NCBI GenBank assembly: GCA_030248065.1
Contig: JASAMV010003826.1
Span: 45,825 to 109,824, forward strand
Reading direction: 5' to 3'
Length of the DNA: 64,000 nucleotides
Source of the DNA: Rhynchonema sp. JSB1_4
Taxonomy: Eukaryota > Nematoda > Chromadorea > Monhysterida > Xyalidae
Made by a program: the position numbers and the translations under genes. The notes beneath the pieces were generated by a model that saw only the letters and a program-made list of their open reading frames with translations, ran no database searches and was not told the origin of the DNA. This document shows positions 12,701 through 23,700 of this stretch, in pieces (positions within the stretch are counted from its first letter, which is position 1; each line of letters starts with the position of its first letter).

Positions 12701-15700
12701 TAGAATTGCTTGCATTTCATCAAATCAACGCGTTAGTGCCAGAGCATCGCTATTATGCCAACGTGTGCATCAGGGAAAGAACATGAACTGACTAATTCAG
12801 ATCATTCGCGACGTCGATCTATGGGCGATCCTATTGGCGAACATGTTCCAAGATGTGCCATTCCTAATCGCACGATTGATCCTGATGGTCGGCTACGGTG
12901 TGATCACGTACACAATGATATTCTTCACGTGCAAGAACCTGCTGATCATAATGTTGCAATCGTATCGTGCGTCGGTCATCATTCACGATCGATACGAAAA
13001 AGCATCGCCCGACGATGACATCAGGCGCTTGATCGATCACTATTCGAATACGATGCACCATTGTCGCGACATGCTCGGTGAATTGCGAATGAAGCACACC
13101 GAAGCGTACGCCAAGTATTCGAATTCGCCCGCAAGTGTGCGACAGAGGCGATTGGCCCTTGAACATCAGCATGGCGTCGTGGGTGGAGGAGTGGACTACG
13201 GTGGCAATCGGCATCGGGCATCGCCCCGGTCGAATCGACGTCGACAGCATGCTCGATCACGTGATTACGATCAGCCGTTGTTGGATGTGGATCACGATGA
13301 TGACTATTTGGATGGTGGCGAGTTGCGCGACGTGATCATATCGAGTCCGATGCGGCCGCGTTCGCGATATCGCAAAGAGCACGATGTTGCCAGTGCGCAC
13401 TTTGAGCTGGCGGGACCCGACGCGTCGCCTAAACTCGGTGGCCGATCACCAAGGCGCCATCAATCGCCGCATGATCCCGTCGATGATGACTATCTAACCC
13501 CCTCGCTTGACAAGGCCCGCGAGCATAAACCGGCTACGAGACGGACTCGGTCTAGAAACCGAGTCAAACCCGAACAGCACCGCGACTCGTTCGATTCGTT
13601 TACGGAGAAGGTTGAACATCGATCGACAAGCAGTCGTGAGTTGGCCGCACCGCCAGTGGCATTCTCCGGTGCGTCCCCGAGGGCGAGGGGAAGAAAGGGC
13701 AAGAAACCAACGGACAACAAGGACTTGAGGAACATTTATGAGGACGATGTGGACTATGATCTGGATGTGGACCATCATGGGTCGAGGGATCGGAGTAGAC
13801 GCAGTCGATCGAGGCACCACGATGATTATGATGAACCGAGCACGTCCAAACAGGGACAGACGAAAAAACGCAAACGGCGCAACAAGGATTGATGGACATA
13901 ATGGTGTTTCATTTGATCTGGTGCACATTTCACTTTGCTTCTTTTGGTATCTTTATGGAAGGATGTGTTGTTGCTCTTGTCCCTCACCATTGACAATCAC
14001 ACTTGTTTGACTGATGCAATATCATTGTAACTTTGTTCTGCACATCGTTTCTTCGGCTTTCCAGCAACTCTTTCTGGGGTATTGGCTGTTGGTCTATACT
14101 CACGCTCGCATTGTTCTGCTTCTAATGCGCTCACGTTTGCGACTGTTTGTTAATCTGCGCTGCTGCTGCTGCCAACCGTAAAGCGTATTTTAGGCCGCTG
14201 TTGTGTTGTACGACCACGTGTCGTGGTGCGCACTGTTGTCAAGGTCGCGTGTGTGTTTACCTTCCGAGACTGTGACTGCAAGAATAAAAAACGTGAATGT
14301 GCAGCAGTAACGTTCGTTTGATCTGTTGTATTAGAAGTAGAAATACACGGCTGCAATGTTTCAACACAAGTTCTGGTTGCCATGCCGTCGTCATCATCAG
14401 GCAGGTGCACAGGCATACACACACACACGCGCTTGGTCCTTTCATTGCACACAGAAAAACACGGACTGGATAAACTGATTTTTTTTAAGAAAAGAAGACT
14501 TTCAGCATTCCAACACTCGTTTGTCTCCTTACTACCTTGTTTTTAATGAAAATGCCACTTTGATTCTTTTCGACAAACAACTTTGGCATAATGTGTCAAG
14601 ATTCGAATTTGCATAATGCAGCCCTCAATTTTCAGTCTGCCATCGAAGCGGAAGTGAAGATTCTAAAGGAGTCCAAGGACAAGTACAAGTCATTGACCGG
14701 GCAGGATTGGAACCCTAGTTTGGCCGAGGAAGTGCTCAAACAACAACAACAACAACAGCATCCGACTGGGCCACAGAAACCTACAGTGAGCAATATGCCT
14801 GAAGCGAATGGCGTGGCTGGTGTAACCAGTGAGGCGCCAGAGGCACAGGCCTTGAAACATCAGATTGATGAACAGGGCAACGTGGTCAGGAAGTTGAAGG
14901 AGGCAAAGGCACCTGCGGTGTGTTTGGGGGTAATTTTTGGGCTGGGCTGAAGTGGGCTGCGGGCTGAATAGGACGTCCAGCCTGCGAGAATCGTCGTAAG
15001 TGTGATTCTGGCTGGAAACATATGTGAACCATTGCGCTTACGCATAACTAATCCGCGCTTTAGTAAGTCAAATGCGGCAGGTCACCAGGAAATAATGCGA
15101 TAATCGAGTTGGAACGCAAGAGTATATCCAATTTCAGTCCGAGGTTGATGCAGCCGTCGCTACACTATTGGCATTGAAACAACAGTACAAACAATTGACT
15201 GGTGTCGATCTGGCACCACCGAAACAAACGAAAAAGAAAGGTGGGATCGATAAAATTATTTTAGTTATTTTGTTTATTTGCACTTGGAATTGTTTTTCAT
15301 TCACAGAAACATTTAGGTGGTGGAAAGGGCGACCAGCAACAACTGCAAGCCAAACAGGACGGTCAGAAACAAGTCAAAGTCGCTGCTGCTGCACTTGATG
15401 GACAAACAGATGGGAAGAAGCAGACAAAGTGCGGGGCATTTATTGGCAGTAACTGATGTTTTATTGAGTATTTTGCTTAATGTGCGAACGAGTAAGATAT
15501 TACATTTTTAGGCTCGGCCTCGATGTGAAGAAAACAGAGAATTTTGCTGACTGGTACTCGCAGGTTGGTTGTCTGACCGCGAGTAAAATCGAGATCTCTA
15601 CATATTTTTAATTAATAGTCAGTTAGTTATTTATAGCGTCGACACCCACTCAATAATAAAACGAAACGAAACGAAATAATACATAAATAAGAAGATTAAG

Positions 15701-18700
15701 TAAAAACAAAACAAACCAAAAAAAAAAAAAAAAAAAAAATAGTCAGCCATGCATGCGGAAAGCCCGAAAGTGCCTTGCGTTTCACATCAGATTATCACGA
15801 TTTCTGCTGATGTTTCACACGAGGTGGGGTAGCCATGTGACTGGGTTTCCAAATGATGATCACGGCTCACGCAAACAGCTGTAAAACAAAAACAGTGATT
15901 TCATTCAAAATGAGTTGTGTGACAAATCCTTAATTCACCACCTTGTTACCCACAACACTCAGGTGATTACGAAAGCCGACATGATCGAATACTACGATGT
16001 GAGTGGATGCTATGTGCTGCGGCCGTGGTCGTTCGCCATCTGGGAACGAATTCAAGTGCGTAAACTTTTTTATGTCATTCTGAATGTGATGCAGATCTAT
16101 CTTGTGATTTGATCGTATCAATTGTAATATAAGGCTTTCAGTCGTGGTTCGATACGGAAATCAAGAAATTGGGTGTTGACAATGCCTATTTCCCGATGTT
16201 TGTCAGCGAGGCGGCATTGGAGCGCGAGAAGGCGCACATCGCTGATTTTGCACCTGAGGTAGCTCGTCTTTTTTTTCGAAAAGTTCATATTTTATTTAAC
16301 AAGCATAGTTCTTGCGGATACAATACTGTAAGATCTGAACCAGGTATCAGCATTGTCGTGTCGGTTTTTGTGTGTCATGTGTACGCTGCTCGTTAGCTCA
16401 CGTTTGTACATAACAGCTTCTCGAACTATATACAGTAGATATCAATAGTGAGTTGACTACTGTATGCACATATTCCACATGCTGTGCTATAATACGCGGT
16501 ATCGATCGAAATATGAATTTAATTATAAGTGATATAAATGTTGGTAATCGGATACAATCTAGCTTGGTCAAGTGAACAACCACAAGCAATGATCAAAATA
16601 AAATCAAAAAAGTTTCATAATGTCCAGAAGAATACAAAAATGGCATGACCAAGGCAGAGCCGATCACCGAGCTTGATACTGCCACCTAATGGTGTGTGAT
16701 GTTTCAAGGTTGCGTGGGTGACGATGTCGGGCAGCACCAAGATGGACAAACCGGTGGCCATCCGTCCAACCAGCGAGACTGTCATGTATCCCTCGTATGC
16801 AAAATGGGTGCAATCGCACAGGGACTTGCCCATCAAGATCAACCAGTGGTGCAATGTCGTCGTGAGTTGGCTTATCAGTACGGACAGAGAATGTCGTGAC
16901 GATATTTGCGCATGTTTCGTCACTATAGAGAACAGCGGAGCCACAACAGCGGTTGCGGCCATGTGTTCGGTTTTTTTAATGTGCAAACCACGCCTTGGGA
17001 TAAACATGACCCCAATCCTAATTATAACTGTGGAAAGTTGCTGAACCAAGCCTGAACCGGATATCCGATATAGCGGACTTACACAAAAGCAGCGGCCGTT
17101 GTTTGTCCATGTCCCATATAAATGAGAAATTGAGAGTACATGACTTGTTTTGCAACAGGTAAACAACTGAAACGTCATCATTTGCATTACAAATTGCAGC
17201 GCTGGGAATTCAAACACCCGACGCCATTCCTGCGCACACGCGAGTTCCTGTGGCAAGAGGGTCATTCGGCGTTTGCGTCGGCCGAAGAGGCAAAGGAGGA
17301 GGTGTACACCATACTTGACCTGTATGCCAAAGTGTACACTGACTTGTTGGCAGTGCCCGTCATCAAAGGTGGACATCTTTGATGTTTTGTAGTCCAGTCT
17401 TCCTAGCTTGTAGGGACAAGATCACTACCCGGCAGTTTTCTTTTCGGTCACTATGAAGAATATTCGCTTTGCGCCTGTACGGGTCGTTGATGGCAGATTT
17501 GTGACCGGAATGTCACAAAAAATATGTACGATTGTGGTGGATTTCATCGTAACACTGCACTTCTCAAGCATTGGTATTCTGATCACATGTATTGTGCTTG
17601 TGGAACAAAATGCACTTTTGCCGCTATTGCAGGTCAAAAAACCGAGAAGGAGAAATTCGCTGGCGGTGATTTCACAACGACGGTGGAGGCGTATATCCCA
17701 CAGTCGGGACGGGGAATTCAGGCGTGTGATTTCGGAAAATATTGTCTCTTGATTTGGTTTTGTTACAAAGGCAGCCGCTCAGCAAGCAGTTAACTGGTCT
17801 TTGTGGTTCCTTGCATTGAGTGTAACACTATTGAACTCCTGTTGCACGTTGGTGTTCGAAACACTCATGATGTATATTTGTCTAAAATAGCTCACAACTT
17901 TTTCATCTTTTTCGAATAGTATAAATATGAAACACTTTGGTTGCAGGGCGCCACGAGTCACCATCTCGGCCAGAACTTTTCGAAAATGTTCGACATCAGT
18001 TTTGAGGATCCGGAGACGCAACAGAAACAGTTCGCGTACCAGAACAGCTGGGGCCTGACAACGCGCACAATTGGCGTGTTCACAATGATACACAGCGATG
18101 ACAACGGACTCGTGTTGCCGCCGAGGGTGGCCAAGTACCAGGTAACGCAATATAGTGTATACATATGTATATTCAATGTAGTCTTGATGCAGTGGTGTCG
18201 TTGGGGAGGGGGAAGGGGGTTTACCCCTAGTATCAGGTATCTTGATTTTTTCACCCACCCAGGGGTATTCGGTCGCCCATTTTTACGTCCAAAATGCTCA
18301 ATATCGCTTGCTGGCGCTAGCATAACCTCCAAAATGACCATTTTTTTGCGCTTCCAACACCAATTTTGCTCAATTTTCCTCTAAAAGGTTGACCTTTTTT
18401 GAACAACCCCCTGAGTATCCGAGATGTTTTATTTGGGGGGGGGGGGGCAACCTCCTTTCTGGTATCCGAGTTTTTTCATTTTGGGTATCCGGTATCCCAA
18501 AAATTTTGGATTTTAGGTATCCGGTATCCTGATTTTTTGATTTCCCAATGACACCACTGTCTTGATGAACATTTGGTTCAGGTGATCGTAATCCCGTGCG
18601 GTATCACCGTGCAGCTGGCAAAGGACAAGGAACAACAATTACTCGACAAGTGTGCTGACGTACAAAAACGATTGGTGACTGCTGGGGTGCGCGCACATGC

Positions 18701-19942
18701 TGACACGAGGGACAATTACTCGCCGGGATGGAAATACAATCATTGGGAATTGAAGGTTGATTGATGATTGTCGTGTCTTAAGTACACAGTCATTGAAAAA
18801 AGCGGCTTTGCGTTAGTTCCCCTCTGCGACCTCTGAAATCTACTGTTGGCCTCCGAAAATGGCTGACCGCTACCATTCCGCAATCGTATCTGACCTAGCT
18901 TGTTGCATCAGGGTGTGCCCATTCGCATCGAGCTCGGTCCACGTGATCTCGACAAGCAGCAGTTTGTGGCCGTACGTCGTGACACGGGAGCCAAACAGTC
19001 GTTGCCGTTGGACACATTGGAATCGAATGTGCAATCATTGTTGCAGACCATTCACAACGATTTGTTTGCAAAGCAAGTGGCTGGTTGGCTGATGTTTCAC
19101 ACTGTGGTCACACGTGGTCACAATTGTGTTTCTGATTGAATGTAGCCGAAGTACAGCCTTTGGTCACTTTTGCTGGTAGTTCCTGAATAGCCGATGTGAA
19201 CTGTGCAGCGTGCTTCGACCCGTTTGCACAGACGAGCGGTGCACCGGGTGATCGTCAGTGCGAATGCACCAGATTCAGTCAAGTCATTTGTTGACGTTAT
19301 GCTGTAGAGCCAAAGCGTCGATGGACGAACACGTGTACACGACCGATAATTGGGCCGATTTCAAGTCAGCATTGGATCGACGATGTTTGATCATGGCACC
19401 ATTCTGTGGCGATGGGGACTGCGAAGACAAGGTGAAGAAGGACAGTGCTGGGTGAGTGATATCTTGATTTGGTTTGATTACCACAGCAAAAAATTGTGAC
19501 ATAATAGTCAGTAGACTTCAATCTTAGGGATACCTGATCGAGGTTTATGCCTGCGGTCAGCTGACAAAAACAAATGGCCCGTATCAGATCTGTCTTGGTC
19601 AGGTAACAGTTTCGTGCTTGGAATACTTTGAAACGCTCTGTTGCCACTAATTTTGACCAACGTTACTTGATCATCTTCGATCTGAACTGCGTTTGATCGC
19701 CATTTATGTACAAGCAACGAAACACATGCAACCTACTGCTTGAACCACGAATACAAAGCCACAAACCAATGATGACAATGCTTTGCAGTGCCGACCCAAC
19801 CGATCCGAACGCCCCGTCGATGGGCGCAAAGAGTCTGTGCATTCCGTTCGACCAACCTGCCAAGGTCGATGGCAAGACATGTGTGCATCCTGATTGTGCA
19901 AGGCAAGCACAATGGTACTGCTTGTTTGGCAGGAGTTACTGA
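716..19942 (+). CDS. EPRS1: Bifunctional glutamyl-prolyl-tRNA synthetase, 5'-partial
   Basis: Cytosolic synthetase charging tRNA-Glu and tRNA-Pro, normally part of the multi-synthetase complex. Exons, read by eye: 716-846, 974-1098, 1315-1441, 1507-1614, 1683-1767, 2027-2198, 2432-2547, 2624-2742, 2933-3017, 3236-3409, 4110-4191, 4481-4590, 4653-4799, 5066-5184, 5329-5415, 5643-5801, 6080-6319, 6474-6701, 14636-14917, 15138-15240, 15317-15428, 15512-15563, 15963-16055, 16142-16258, 16709-16861, 17200-17368, 17633-17721, 17947-18141, 18582-18755, 18912-19083, 19316-19451, 19789-19942. They give about 1,471 codons in one frame. The class I GluRS has HIGH (LHIGHAKAA) and a KMSKS equivalent (VMSKRKL). 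Four WHEP domains follow, then class II ProRS with [13 protein letters not shown] and [10 protein letters not shown], ending in LFGRSY. The N-terminal GST-like part lies upstream or outside the window. Introns after 5801, 6319 and 17721 use GC donors. The 19083/19316 junction is the least certain. Confidence 0.96.
2301..2361. repeat. Short inverted-repeat element in an EPRS intron
   Basis: The segment starts TTAGGTGCCAAAAGG and ends GCGCCTAA, inside intron 2199-2431. A related copy lies at 43120-43220 in a tomosyn intron, and a weaker TTAGGTGC...GCACCT pair occurs near 5191-5252. The similarity is limited to the ends, so this is a tentative non-autonomous repeat family. Confidence 0.45.
3645..3702. 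repeat. Poly(A)-rich tract in an EPRS intron
   Basis: A run of roughly 40 A residues, preceded by AAGGAAAAAAAAG, within intron 3410-4109. It could be a simple repeat or the tail of a retroposed element. No retrotransposon body or target duplication was recognised around it. Confidence 0.7.
7391..9215 (-). CDS. Membrane-anchored SAM-dependent methyltransferase (CmcI/TylF-like), nested in an EPRS intron
   Basis: Six exons: 9215 or 9191-9102, 9029-8895, 8697-8590, 8475-8290, 7973-7860, 7609-7391. From the ATG at 9191 they give 283 residues in one frame; the upstream ATG at 9215 adds eight. Order: short cytosolic N-terminus; one hydrophobic anchor ([16 protein letters not shown]); a predicted coiled coil ([18 protein letters not shown]); then a class I methyltransferase core with a glycine motif ([10 protein letters not shown]), an acidic strand end (SVDI), DLIIDDASH and a GGTYVVEDI motif. 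The last two resemble the cephalosporin hydroxylase/macrocin O-methyltransferase group, which acts on sugars or small molecules. The substrate is unknown. A type II topology (catalytic domain in the secretory lumen) is inferred. The gene lies antisense inside the EPRS intron. Confidence 0.8.
7974..8289 (-). repeat. Intron-filling repeat in the methyltransferase gene
   Basis: This 316-nt intron contains TGAAACATCA about 15 nt upstream of its acceptor, plus a roughly 65-nt segment (8197-8264) clearly similar to 19222-19300 in an EPRS intron. On the plus strand both copies have the same order (GATGTTTCA, then GGTGCACC, then ATCGTCAGTG, then ATGCACCAGA). The two host genes run in opposite directions, so the element sits in opposite transcriptional orientation in the two introns. 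Confidence 0.6.
9590..9770. repeat. GGCCCGGCC-rich low-complexity segment
   Basis: Repeated GGCCCGGCC/CCGGCCC motifs interspersed with AAAACTCCGG-like units, inside the large EPRS intron and between the two nested genes. It looks like a degraded dispersed repeat. No reading frame with protein-like character was found in it. Confidence 0.6.
9771..11390. other. Non-coding stretch between the two nested genes
   Basis: Several short frames occur on both strands, the longest at 10344-10634 (minus), but none shows a recognisable domain, coherent splice sites or plausible composition. The promoter and 5' UTR of the TMEM26-like gene presumably lie in the right-hand part. No TATA box or initiator could be assigned. 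Confidence 0.5.
11391..13892 (+). CDS. TMEM26: TMEM26-family multipass membrane protein with a long charged tail, nested in an EPRS intron
   Basis: Exons 11391-11881, 12043-12190, 12271-12660 and 12801-13892 sum to exactly 706 codons plus stop. A roughly 100-residue basic/proline-rich N-terminus precedes TM helices resembling TMEM26 ([18 protein letters not shown]; then KW joined across a splice to [10 protein letters not shown]...IWALEL; then [25 protein letters not shown]; then [12 protein letters not shown]). The family's function is poorly understood; in vertebrates it is known mainly as a beige-fat marker. The last third (about 13000-13890) encodes a low-complexity tail rich in Arg, Asp, Ser and His, ending in a basic cluster (KKRKRRNKD), far longer than in typical family members. 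The start is the first ATG of the open frame; an upstream exon cannot be excluded. Same strand as EPRS. Confidence 0.85.
13893..14635. other. 3' flank of the TMEM26-like gene, within the EPRS intron
   Basis: No gene seen. The stretch contains a T-rich run near 14480 and ends with the polypyrimidine/TTTTCAG acceptor of the next EPRS exon at 14636. Minus-strand frames at 14150-14452 lack protein-like features. Confidence 0.5.
15640..15740. repeat. A-rich simple sequence in an EPRS intron
   Basis: AATAAAACGAAACGAAACG repeats lead into about 18 consecutive A residues. The TGATGTTTCA motif follows at 15808, in the same intron (15564-15962). This could be the remnant of an inserted element; no boundaries are visible. 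Confidence 0.5.
18190..18559. mobile_element. Non-autonomous hAT-type element with 8-bp target duplication
   Basis: Terminal inverted repeats CAGTGGTGTCGTTGGG and CCCAATGACACCACTG bound a 370-bp insert. It is flanked by a perfect 8-bp direct repeat TCTTGATG (18182-18189 and 18560-18567). CAGTGG-type termini with 8-bp target site duplications are the signature of hAT transposons. The interior is made of G-tracts and GGTATCCGGTATCC-like repeats with no transposase frame, so it is a MITE mobilised in trans. It lies in the EPRS intron 18142-18581. A longer relative is at 62262-63184. Confidence 0.9.
19084..19315 (+). repeat. Introner-like EPRS intron with the motif at its donor
   Basis: The intron begins GTTGGCTGATGTTTCA, so the dispersed motif starts six bases after the donor. 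Further in, 19222-19300 matches 8197-8264 of the methyltransferase intron. The exact exon ends are inferred from reading-frame continuity (donor at 19084, acceptor after CCAAAG at 19315); a donor at 19077 is an alternative. Confidence 0.55.
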
Positions 19943-19964
19943 TGTGATTGTGATGTGCAGCCCA

Positions 19965-20125
19965 CCCTCGTTATAGTGATATGACGGTGAGGGAGCGTTT
20001 TCGGTCATCGTAGGGATAGAATATTCATCATGTATAAGCAATATAGAAGCAAATCAACGGCAGATTGGAAACCAAAGTAGCGCTCAAAAATATCCGCTAG
20101 GTTTCACTATACAGAGGGTAGGGTA
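19965..20125. repeat. TIR-like element downstream of EPRS
   Basis: The left end, CCACCCTCGTTATAGTGA, and the right end, TTTCACTATACAGAGGGT, form an imperfect inverted pair. Related ends occur at 4208 (CACCCTCCTCATAGTGACA) and 24268 (TACCCTCTTCATAGTGACC). CCTCnTTATAGTGA-type termini resemble those of pogo/Tigger-like invertebrate elements, but the assignment is inference. Confidence 0.45.
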
Positions 20126-20731
20126 CGGGACAGTTTCTTCGGTAACCGTATTATTTGTTTTTATTTCCTGTTGTTGTTACAATCCTGTTTCTGTTTCTAG
20201 AATGTTATTGAATTCAGGCAATGTTGCCTGAATTTGTCGGTCAGTTACCGTTGTTATAATGGTGTTTTTGGTTAGCTTTGCAATTGAATTTTCTGTATTG
20301 CGAGACAAAGGCCTGTGTTTTTTGTTTGTTTGTCAACATTAGGCATCTTACTGTGGTCATCACATCATGAAATAACACTGCTCACATCATTGTTATCATC
20401 TTTATTGCTTGTGTTACTTTATTGTGATCTGAAATCTGGATTCTGAATTTCTATTTTTCCTCAACGAGAGTGCGCTATAATTCCCCCCGAAGTCCGTTGA
20501 TTTTCTGCTCATGATTATTCTGTGTAATGTTCTGCGGTGTTGTTTGGGGGTCACATTGGAAAATGAAGAGATAGTAAAAAGTTGATTATTTTTGGAATTC
20601 TTGACCATTTTATCATGCCAAATTTTGGGTTTTAGCCCGCTCCTCTATCCACGCGTACCTTTTGGCTGGCTTTGTGTCACCTTGCAGACCTTGTGTTTCC
20701 ACTTTCTCTTTTTGTTATTTAGTCAAATATA
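20126..20731. other. Intergenic gap between EPRS and ASTE1
   Basis: T-rich DNA with no coding frame of note. It contains the EPRS 3' flank and presumably the ASTE1 promoter and 5' UTR. No core promoter element could be identified with confidence. Confidence 0.5.
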
Positions 20732-23700
20732 ATGGGTATCTACGGGTTTGCGAGTTTGTGCGATGCCAATTCCGACCGACTGCTGCGAAAATTCTGTCTT
20801 CATGATTGTGAGTGCGTTGTGGACGCGTATGCATTGTTGTACACGTTAGTTTACCGACTGTTTTCGTGTTCCATAGTTTTTAATTCGCTGTTCAGTTACT
20901 GATTAACGTCCAACCTAAGTTTCTTTTCCGTCTGATGCAGAACTTTTATCATGAATAAGTGCGTTACCGACTATGCGCTGTTCAGGAAGATCCAAGAGTT
21001 CGGATTGTTAATGAACGGCGCTGCTGCCTGTTTGTTGTGAGTGATTAAAAATAGGGAGCAAAATTCGTGGTCCTGATTGATACACTACATGGTGTGTCGA
21101 CAGTGTGTGCTGCTAGTTAATGTTTCACCATCTAGTTGCAGTGTAATGCGCCAGTCATGCATCAACGTGCGTTGTGGTGGCGATTACCCAGCGTTGTACG
21201 CAGCACTCACCAAAGTGCTGTTAGCATTCAAACGTGCCAATATCACGGTGTATATGGTGCTGGACGGACCGCTCGACTCGTTGCAGTTGAAATATGTAGG
21301 CGTTGTGGCTGGCTAGCTGATGTTTCAATCAGTACATTTATGACTTTGTCAATTTTGAATGATCCTACTGTTAAATGCACGGATTGGACTTGCTCGGTCA
21401 TGCAACTTTGACGTTATGACATTTCAAGATCAATTGACGATTCTGCTTTCAGCCAGTGTTTTTTTTATCAGCAGCTGTCTTATCTGGGAGCAAGAACAAC
21501 ATTTACGCAGGTCGAAATTGGTTACAGGAGTAAATTTAGAAGCAAAAAATTGCGCGATGCAGACAAGCTTTGTAGACAGTCGCCAACGCAAATCACAATC
21601 GACACGAACCCGTTATACATATTGCAGTGCACCACCATACGTCGACTGCAAGACCAATGGATGTCGGCTGTGCGCTCACCGACAAGTAACAATCGAGGTG
21701 CGACAGGTAATAGAGCGGCTAATGGTGGTGGCGTCGGTGGGCGGCGACGTCGGACACAAGCTGCTGGTGCGTGCTTTTATGTATTGGTAGTGAAACATCA
21801 GCCAGTCGCATTGCTGTTAGCGCATTGTGTTCGTACAACTGGCTGGCTGCTGAGTCAAGCCCTGGTTTCAACTGCAGATTTGAAACCACAGTAATTTAAT
21901 CCCATCCTTGATTGCGGAACTCCATTTTGGATCGCAGAAGAGCACTTTTTGGGATGGACTTGAAAACTACACATTCATTCTAGAATCCAAGCTCTGCCCT
22001 AACCACTGAATTCATTTTTTGAAACACGCACTGATTACTGATTGATTATGCTGTCCATTCCAGTTATACTGCCGTTGTTCGCCAGCAGCGTGTTGTCGGA
22101 TGTGTGCCACGAGCAGCATGTACCACTACTGATCCCACCTGGAGAGGGTGATCCGTTCATTGCTGCACTGGCAAACACAAGGCGTTGCGTCGTCTGCAGT
22201 GATGACAGGTGAACGGATGTTGTTTGGTTGTGGTTACTCGTAAAACTTAGCTGAGTCGACTGGTATTGAGATAACAAATGTGTTGCGCGCGGCCATTGTT
22301 GAAACATAGGCGAACTTTCATGTATAGTTTTTAACGGTAAGCTCATAGACGATGAGAGTTGCTTCGGCGGTTCAAAAAATAATTTGATCCAGAGAGTTAT
22401 ACATATTTCAGTGACTTCTACATGTACAACCTACAGTGCGGTTACGTGCCCTTGCACACGATGGAGCTGGGATCGACCTTGGCTGTGGGCACTGGGCAGG
22501 TGCGGTTATTGAATTTTGCGATTGTTTCCCTGCTCGCTCACTATGCGTAAGTCTGGCTGACGTTTCAAAGACGTTGTGTTGTTTATGATGGTTTGCGCGC
22601 TGGCAAGCAATCAGGAGCACAATCAAAAGAGGAGGATCCAGCTGAAATTTTATTCAGGGCACTTTGCTCACAACAGTGAGCGATTAAACTCATTTGCGCA
22701 GCAGTTTTTTCAAGTCACTTCACAAACCCAACGTCGTTTTTTGTATACTTCCCACATTTTTTACGTTTGTATTGACCTCAAGCAACAGTAGTAGCTGACT
22801 GACAACAGCAGTCACTTGTCAATCACGTAAGTACGTTGCAACAAGGTGCCACCTACAAATGCGTCTGTCACCACGCCAACGTCTTCGACACGTCCACACA
22901 TACTGCGGACCCCGAGCACATCCAGGCTCACAGATGTCGGGAGGGAATATTCGGTCGTTGCATCTGCCCCAGCCTGGTCCGCACGGGGATGGGCTTTCAG
23001 ATGGCAGTCTTTCATTGCATTCGAACGGGAAGTCAGGTTCATCAGGACAAGCAGTCGGCAAGCAACAGCCTGGGAATCAAAGGGCACAGCTTGGGTGTGA
23101 CGAAAGCAACGTCATCGAACAAGTGTGACCAGCGTAAACTGACCGGTCGGCGGACTCATCGGTGGGCGTCGTCTGTAACCGCTGACGGCCGTCACGCCAC
23201 ATGCTACAATCAGCAACAACATGAACCACTGGCTGCACATTGCACAATACTGGCAGCAAATCTGGCTTGATGTCGCGATGTCCGCTGTCTGATTGTAAAA
23301 CAAACAACATTTATGATTCTGTGTGGTTGGTTGTGTTGGCAGAATTCAGCCAGGATAGGAATTTTCACCTACCTTTTCTGAAAAAGCTGTACAATTGTCT
23401 TTGGTAGTATATTATATATAATACCGTATCGGTAGGCGAAAGTACGGACTGTGGGCAACAACTTTTATTCAACGGTGGAAACGCAGAATACAAAACACAG
23501 CGGCTTATATTACAGTGGTCAACTCAAGTGGTCAGATCACTCCGTCAGCCCGCTTTTTACAGTCGTCAACCCAACATGAATGCCATGCACATATTCATTT
23601 CTCGCGCTCACTGGGGGCTGCTGTGAGTTGACGAAGTGATTTGACCACTTGAGTTAACCACTGTAATGTTAGCCAAGCCAGTACAGCTATGAACCCGAAC

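Larger units (their letters stand above)
5715..15240 (+). repeat. Four tandem WHEP domains of EPRS, each split by an intron at the same site
   Basis: WHEP domains are helix-turn-helix RNA/protein-binding repeats that link the two synthetase halves. Each copy here is encoded by two exon parts. The first helix ends in a KAPK-like motif and the second begins SAIEAEV (SEVDAAV in the last), with a phase-0 intron in between. The splits are 5801/6080, 6319/6474, 6701/14636 and 14917/15138. Copies 1-3 are near-identical ([21 protein letters not shown]) and copy 4 is divergent, which indicates recent exon-level duplication. A glutamine-rich linker follows the second half of copy 3. Vertebrates usually have three copies; numbers vary in other animals. 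Confidence 0.9.

Noticed and set aside
22836..23270. 144-residue plus-strand frame within the ASTE1 intron
   Set aside because: It has no family resemblance, does not bridge the flanking ASTE1 exons, and is the mirror of the better-supported minus-strand signal-peptide gene.
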